Source of the DNA: an uncultured Actinobaculum sp.
GTDB taxonomy: Bacteria; Actinomycetota; Actinomycetes; Actinomycetales; Actinomycetaceae
DNA length: 64,000 bases
Reading direction: 5' to 3'
NCBI GenBank assembly: GCA_938020505.1
Contig: CALIHR010000055.1
Location: 1-64,000 of the forward strand
Part shown: piece by piece, positions 60,429 through 64,000 of the stretch
How positions within the stretch are numbered: the stretch's first letter is position 1
Layout: the number at the start of each line of letters is the position of its first letter
The notes under the pieces: generated by a model
The model's input: only the letters and a program-made list of their open reading frames with translations
Databases searched by the model: none
What the model was told of the DNA's origin: nothing
Position numbers and translations under genes: made by a program

Positions 60429-61448
60429 ATGCGAGGAGCAGTCATGCACGGCCCGGGCGACGTCAGGGTCGAAGACCTCGACGTCCCCACCGTCGTCGAA
60501 CCGACCGACGCCGTCATCGAAGTCGCCGCCGCCTGCATCTGCGGATCGGATTTGTGGCCGTACCGCGGCCTCGAGCCGTCGGGCGGACGGCCGATGGGCC
60601 ACGAATACGTGGGAACGGTCACCGAAGTCGGGGACGCCGTGAAAAACGTGAAGGTCGGCGACTTCGTCGTCGGCTCCTTCTGCCTCTCCGACAACACGTG
60701 TGAGATATGCCGCTCCGGCTACCAGTCGCGTTGCGTCGACGGCGGCTTCGTCCAGGGAACCCAGGCTCAGTACGCGCGAATCCCGCTGGCCGACGGAACG
60801 CTCGTCGTCGTTCCGGGAGGACGGCCCAAGGACGAGGCGACCCTCGCCTCGCTCTTGGCCGCATCCGACGTTCTTGGAACCGGATGGTTCGGCGCCGTCG
60901 CCGCCGGTGCGGGCCCGGGCAAAACGATCGCGGTCGTGGGCGACGGCGCCGTCGGGCTCATGGCCGTTCTGGCCGCAAAGCAGCTCGGCGCCGAGAGGAT
61001 CGTCGCCATGTCCCGCCACGAGGACCGCGCAGCGCTTGCGCGGGAGTTCGGCGCCACGGACGTCGTCGCCGAACGCGGCGACGCGGGAGTGGCCGCCGTC
61101 AAGGAGCTCACGGGAGGCTTGGGGGCCCACGGCGTGGTCGAGGCCGTCGGCACCCAGGAATCGATGATGCAGGCCATCGGGGCATGCCGTCCGGGCGGGC
61201 ATGTGGGATACGTCGGCGTCTCCCACGGCGTCTCGCTTCCCGGCCAAGAGCTGTTCTTCGCCGAGGTCAACCTGCTCGGCGGCCCCGCCCCCGTGCGCCG
61301 GTTCCTCCCCGACCTCGTCGGCAGGATCCTCAAGGGCGAGATAAATCCGGGCAAGGTCTTCACCCTCGTCCTTCCCTTGGACGACGCCGCGGAGGGCTAC
61401 AAGGCAATGGACGAAAGGCGCGCCGTCAAGGTGCTCCTTCGGCCCTGA
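60429..61448 (+). CDS. Zinc-dependent alcohol dehydrogenase (MDR family)
   Basis: 339 aa NAD(P)-dependent oxidoreductase. Catalytic zinc ligands lie in CICGSDLW and GHEYVGTVTEVGD; structural-zinc cysteines are in FCLSDNTCEICRSGYQSRC. The Rossmann motif is VVGDGAVGLMAVLAAKQLG, and the sequence ends LPLDDAAEGYKAMDERRAVK. The group includes threonine- or formaldehyde-type and IMP dehydrogenase-like zinc enzymes; the substrate is not evident. The ATG has GAAAGGA upstream. A perfect hairpin follows it. Confidence 0.92.
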   Translation: MRGAVMHGPGDVRVEDLDVPTVVEPTDAVIEVAAACICGSDLWPYRGLEPSGGRPMGHEYVGTVTEVGDAVKNVKVGDFVVGSFCLSDNTCEICRSGYQSRCVDGGFVQGTQAQYARIPLADGTLVVVPGGRPKDEATLASLLAASDVLGTGWFGAVAAGAGPGKTIAVVGDGAVGLMAVLAAKQLGAERIVAMSRHEDRAALAREFGATDVVAERGDAGVAAVKELTGGLGAHGVVEAVGTQESMMQAIGACRPGGHVGYVGVSHGVSLPGQELFFAEVNLLGGPAPVRRFLPDLVGRILKGEINPGKVFTLVLPLDDAAEGYKAMDERRAVKVLLRP

Positions 61449-61492
61449 GCTTCAACCCTGACGGTTCATCCCTGAGGCCACAATCCTTCCTT

Positions 61493-61533
61493 CGCAAACG
61501 TAGGGGCCCGCAGCGCGGGCCCCTACGTTTGCG
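61493..61533. terminator. Perfect 19-bp bidirectional terminator
   Basis: Arms 61493-61511 and 61515-61533 are fully complementary with the three-base loop AGC. It stands between two convergent genes, and the DNA after it has short T-runs. Confidence 0.85.
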
Positions 61534-61572
61534 GCGCCTCTTTCGTTTTGCGGCGCTTTTCCGCCAACGCTG

Positions 61573-62160
61573 TCAGCCTTTAGGGGCCTTGGCGTTGCGG
61601 GCGGGTTCGGCGTCAAGAGGAACTTCGGGATCGGGCATGCGCGTAATTCTGTTGCGCAAGTCTCGCCGCACAATCTCGATGGCCCACATCCACACGACGT
61701 GGCCGAGAGCCTCCGAAAAGTGCTCTTCGAAAGGCTGGTCCCACGGAGCGGGGACGGTGCCCATCGCCGGCATCAGGACGACGTGGAACAGAACCCACAA
61801 GGTCAAGCCGCATGCGGCCCCCTGCCACAGCTTTACCTTCGGATGCTTCTCCGCGATCAGGCAGTAGGCGAGTGCGAAGAATATGGCGAAGGAAAAGTGG
61901 ATGGCGAAAGAGTATATGGGAAGCTCGTTGCCGTTGAAGGCCACCGTCGTGTGGCTCGCCTCGGGCGACATCCCCAGCTGCTCCAGAAGCTCCTGCGGAG
62001 GATTGGTGGCGTTGCGCTCGGGTGTTCGCGGCGGGAAGGGAACCTCCCATCCGAATTTGACGACGGCGGAAAACACGCCGCCGACGAGGCCTGCGACGGC
62101 GGCCGCCTTGTAGTTGCGCCGGGACTTCGGCGTGGTGGTCAGCAGGCTTTTCAAACCCAT
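61573..62160 (-). CDS. YagU-like inner-membrane protein (DUF1440)
   Basis: 195 aa. Segments AAVAGLVGGVFSAVVKFGWE, VPFPPRTPERNATNPPQELL, FAIHFSFAIFFALAYCLIAE and ALGHVVWMWAIEIVRRDLR match the YagU/DUF1440 family. The E. coli relative is linked to acid resistance, but the mechanism is unknown. The ATG at 62160 has AGGAGG six bases upstream; the frame continues to 62193 without need. It shares a terminator with the convergent dehydrogenase. Confidence 0.88.
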   Translation of the reverse strand: MGLKSLLTTTPKSRRNYKAAAVAGLVGGVFSAVVKFGWEVPFPPRTPERNATNPPQELLEQLGMSPEASHTTVAFNGNELPIYSFAIHFSFAIFFALAYCLIAEKHPKVKLWQGAACGLTLWVLFHVVLMPAMGTVPAPWDQPFEEHFSEALGHVVWMWAIEIVRRDLRNRITRMPDPEVPLDAEPARNAKAPKG

Positions 62161-62309
62161 GTGCGTCCTCCTGTCGATGATCGCGATAGGCACACCATAA
62201 ACGGCAATTGCCTTTGCGGCACCGTCACACGCTGTCGAAGCCCAAGCTGGCCGCTCCTGTCAGAAGGGGCGCATCGGCCCCGGCGGGCGCACGGCCCGCG
62301 CGGAAGGAC

Positions 62310-62813
62310 TCAGTTCGCCGTGTCCCATACCGTTATAGGGCGTCCGTCGATGTCGGTGAAGGACCCCGCCGCGATCATGATGATGTCAACGAGCGCCCAG
62401 ATTCCCAGGCCTCCGAAGGTGAAGATCATTGCGACCGCGGTTCCGATCTTTCCGACGTAAAAACGGTGGGCGCCGAATACACCGAGGAACCAGGCCAGAA
62501 GCAGGGCGACGAGACGGCTCTTGTCGGAGACGTTCGGGTCGCGGCCGGGACGGTAGTAATAGCCCTGGCCGTAGGCGCCGTTGCCCGGATTCGGGTAGCC
62601 TCCGGGGCCGGCATTCGGGTAGCCTCCGGGATATCCGCCGGGATTCGGGTACCCGCCAGGGCCGCCATTCGGGTAGCCTCCGGGATATCCGCCGGGATTC
62701 GGGTACCCGCCAGGGCCGCCATTCGGGTAGCCGCCCGGGCCGGGATATGGGCCCCCGGCGCTTCCTGCCGAGCCCGCGTAGGGCGGCTGATTCAGAAAGT
62801 TCTGATTAGACAT
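62310..62813 (-). CDS. TM2 domain protein with Gly/Tyr/Pro repeats
   Basis: 167 aa. Residues ~20-85 are repeats of GGYPNPGGYPGGYPN type. The TM2 domain follows: SRLVALLLAWFLGVFGAHRF, YVGKIGTAVAMIFTFGGLGI and WALVDIIMIAAGSF, two helices joined by a short turn. TM2 proteins are common in actinobacteria and mostly uncharacterised; the repeat tail probably lies in the cytoplasm. TAGGTGA lies just before the ATG. A promoter is plausible at 62871-62898 (TAGACT and TTGTTT on the minus strand). Confidence 0.93.
   Translation of the reverse strand: MSNQNFLNQPPYAGSAGSAGGPYPGPGGYPNGGPGGYPNPGGYPGGYPNGGPGGYPNPGGYPGGYPNAGPGGYPNPGNGAYGQGYYYRPGRDPNVSDKSRLVALLLAWFLGVFGAHRFYVGKIGTAVAMIFTFGGLGIWALVDIIMIAAGSFTDIDGRPITVWDTAN
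62613..62720 (-). repeat. Two 54-base tandem repeats in the TM2 gene
   Basis: 62613-62666 and 62667-62720 are near-identical and encode 18-residue units rich in Gly, Tyr and Pro. A partial copy follows. Copy number may vary between strains. Confidence 0.85.
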
Positions 62814-63255
62814 GGATTCACCTAATTGAGATAGAAAAGCGCAAACTGTATAACCACGTGGGCTGCCTCCAGTCTATAACGCCATGCATTGGAAACAAGC
62901 AATCGGACCCGTCCAATCCGCCGCCCCTCAGAAGGAAGGCCTTCCGGAAGCACGTGGGCAGCGGCGCGGGCATCCCTGAATTCCCGATTCTGACGCCGGC
63001 AGACGTCCGCGCCGGGCAAAGCCGCCTTTTGACATTTCCCACGGTGGAGCTCTCCCCCCAAAACCCGTTGCCTCCGTCCGGCGCCGCTGCCCCGGCAGCC
63101 CGCCGACGGCGCCTCGACAGCCCGAGCTCAACGATCCGGCGTCGTCCCGGAGCCGAAAGCCGGAAAAGAAACGGACGCAAGAAGAAGCCGGAAACGAAAC
63201 TCGGGCGGCCGCCGCGAGCCGGTAAGCTCGTATCAGCCCATCGAGAAGGAGAACC
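62814..63255. other. Intergenic region between the TM2 and DUF808 genes
   Basis: About 440 bases between divergent genes. The part next to the TM2 gene is AT-rich and has a promoter-like pair (TTGTTT, 16 bases, TAGACT on the minus strand). The rest is GC-rich, without supported genes, RNAs or strong hairpins. Confidence 0.4.
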
Positions 63256-64000
63256 ATGGCAACCGGACTCGCCGCCCTTTTGGACGACATCGCGGCCCTC
63301 GTCAAACTCACCGCCTCCAGTTTGGACGACGTCGCAGCGGGAGTCGCCAAAGCGGGATCGAAGGCGGTGGCGGTCGTCGTCGACGACACGGCGGTCACGC
63401 CGCAATACGTCGAGGGCATCGATCCCAAACGCGAGATCCCCATCATCAAGAGAATCGCGAAGGGATCGCTCGCCAACAAGGGCGTCATCTTGGTCGGGGC
63501 GCTCCTCTTGTCCGCTTTCGCGCCGTGGGCTCTGAATCCGTTGCTCATGGTCGGAGGCTCCTACCTCTGTTTCGAGGGAGCGCACAAGATCTGGGGCAGG
63601 CTCACGGGGCACGGCGAAACGCAAGCGGCGGTCACGGAGGGCGGCCAAGCGGAGGACACGATCGTCAAGAACGCCGTGCGCACCGACTTCATCCTCTCCA
63701 CCGAGATCATGGTCGTGGCGCTCGCCGAGATCGCCGAGCAGCGCATCGCCTACAGGGCCGCGATTCTCGCGGTCGTCGCAGTCTTGATCACCGCTTTGGT
63801 CTACGGGATCGTGGCCTGCCTGGTGAAGATCGACGACCTCGGGCTGCACATGGCCTCCAGAGAAAGCTCCGCCGCGCGAAAGACTGGGCGGGGGCTCGTC
63901 AAGGCCATGCCCAGAGTCCTTTCGGCGATCACCGTGATCGGAGTCGCGGCGATGCTGTGGGTCGGCGGCCACCTGCTCGTAAGCGGCAGCGACAAGCTCG
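63256..64000 (+). CDS. DUF808/YedI family membrane protein, partial
   Basis: 248 codons are visible; the gene runs off the window. The start MATGLAALLDDIAALVKLTA and the phrase VVVDDTAVTPQYVEGIDPKR (fragment) followed by IIKRIAKGSLANKGVIL are hallmarks of DUF808 (YedI-like) proteins. Hydrophobic segments are LVGALLLSAFAPWALNPLLM, AILAVVAVLITALVYGIVAC and VLSAITVIGVAAMLWVGGHL. The family has no known function. The ATG is preceded by GAGAAGGAG. About 60 more residues would be expected beyond the edge. Confidence 0.92.
   Translation, partial: MATGLAALLDDIAALVKLTASSLDDVAAGVAKAGSKAVAVVVDDTAVTPQYVEGIDPKREIPIIKRIAKGSLANKGVILVGALLLSAFAPWALNPLLMVGGSYLCFEGAHKIWGRLTGHGETQAAVTEGGQAEDTIVKNAVRTDFILSTEIMVVALAEIAEQRIAYRAAILAVVAVLITALVYGIVACLVKIDDLGLHMASRESSAARKTGRGLVKAMPRVLSAITVIGVAAMLWVGGHLLVSGSDKL

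Overview
The window is high-GC DNA from an actinobacterium. Start codons are often GTG or TTG. Many promoters place a TAnnnT -10 box 6-7 bases before the start codon, so many mRNAs are probably leaderless. Gene content fits Actinomycetaceae or a close relative: paired LytR-CpsA-Psr ligases, a VanW-type envelope protein with a huge Ala-rich tail, dapC-fdxA, an Rv1264-like adenylate cyclase and an actinobacterial DapD. The family assignment is inference; there is no rRNA in the window.

Layout. 0-9.2 kb (mostly minus): a cell-surface polysaccharide cluster with two rhamnan-synthesis-type proteins, a small coiled-coil protein, an ABC polysaccharide exporter, a flippase-like membrane protein and two glycosyltransferases. 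9.4-11.9 kb (plus): UDP-glucose dehydrogenase and dTDP-glucose 4,6-dehydratase, which supply nucleotide sugars. 12.2-19.9 kb: a secreted PGRP amidase with FG-GAP-like repeats, another glycosyltransferase, and two LCP ligases that could attach the polymer to peptidoglycan. 20-29.5 kb: purE/purK, a GtrA protein, an OmpR-type two-component system, a class III adenylate cyclase, a DUF885 metallopeptidase, and a Maf-Nudix fusion that probably cleans up damaged nucleotides.

29.5-33.4 kb is the outstanding accessory region. It holds one 1205-codon gene of much lower GC encoding a SIR2-domain protein like the defence-associated sirtuins (DSR, anti-phage NAD+ depletion). The gene sits against the 3' end of the Maf-Nudix gene, and a degenerate copy of that 3' end lies on its far side. 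The two copies bracket an insertion of about 3.9 kb.

33.7-38 kb: a VOC protein, dapD, an orphan excisionase/antitoxin-like HTH protein beside IS-end-like repeats, then dapC and a 7Fe ferredoxin. 38-45.5 kb: the giant VanW protein, a small membrane protein, TypA/BipA and a PH-like membrane protein. 45.5-51.9 kb: a dipeptide/oligopeptide ABC importer (dppA-B-C and a fused double ATPase). 52.4-64 kb: lipB-lipA, an acyl-CoA-synthetase-like protein lacking the usual catalytic lysine, an M18 aminopeptidase, DUF488, a GNAT protein, a CycA-like permease, a zinc alcohol dehydrogenase, a YagU-like protein, a TM2 protein and a DUF808 membrane protein cut by the window edge.

No tRNA, rRNA, integrase, transposase or cas gene was recognised. 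Start codons were adjusted where a Shine-Dalgarno sequence, a 4-base stop/start overlap or a leaderless promoter favoured a site other than the longest open frame. All GC values quoted were counted by hand on single 60-base lines.
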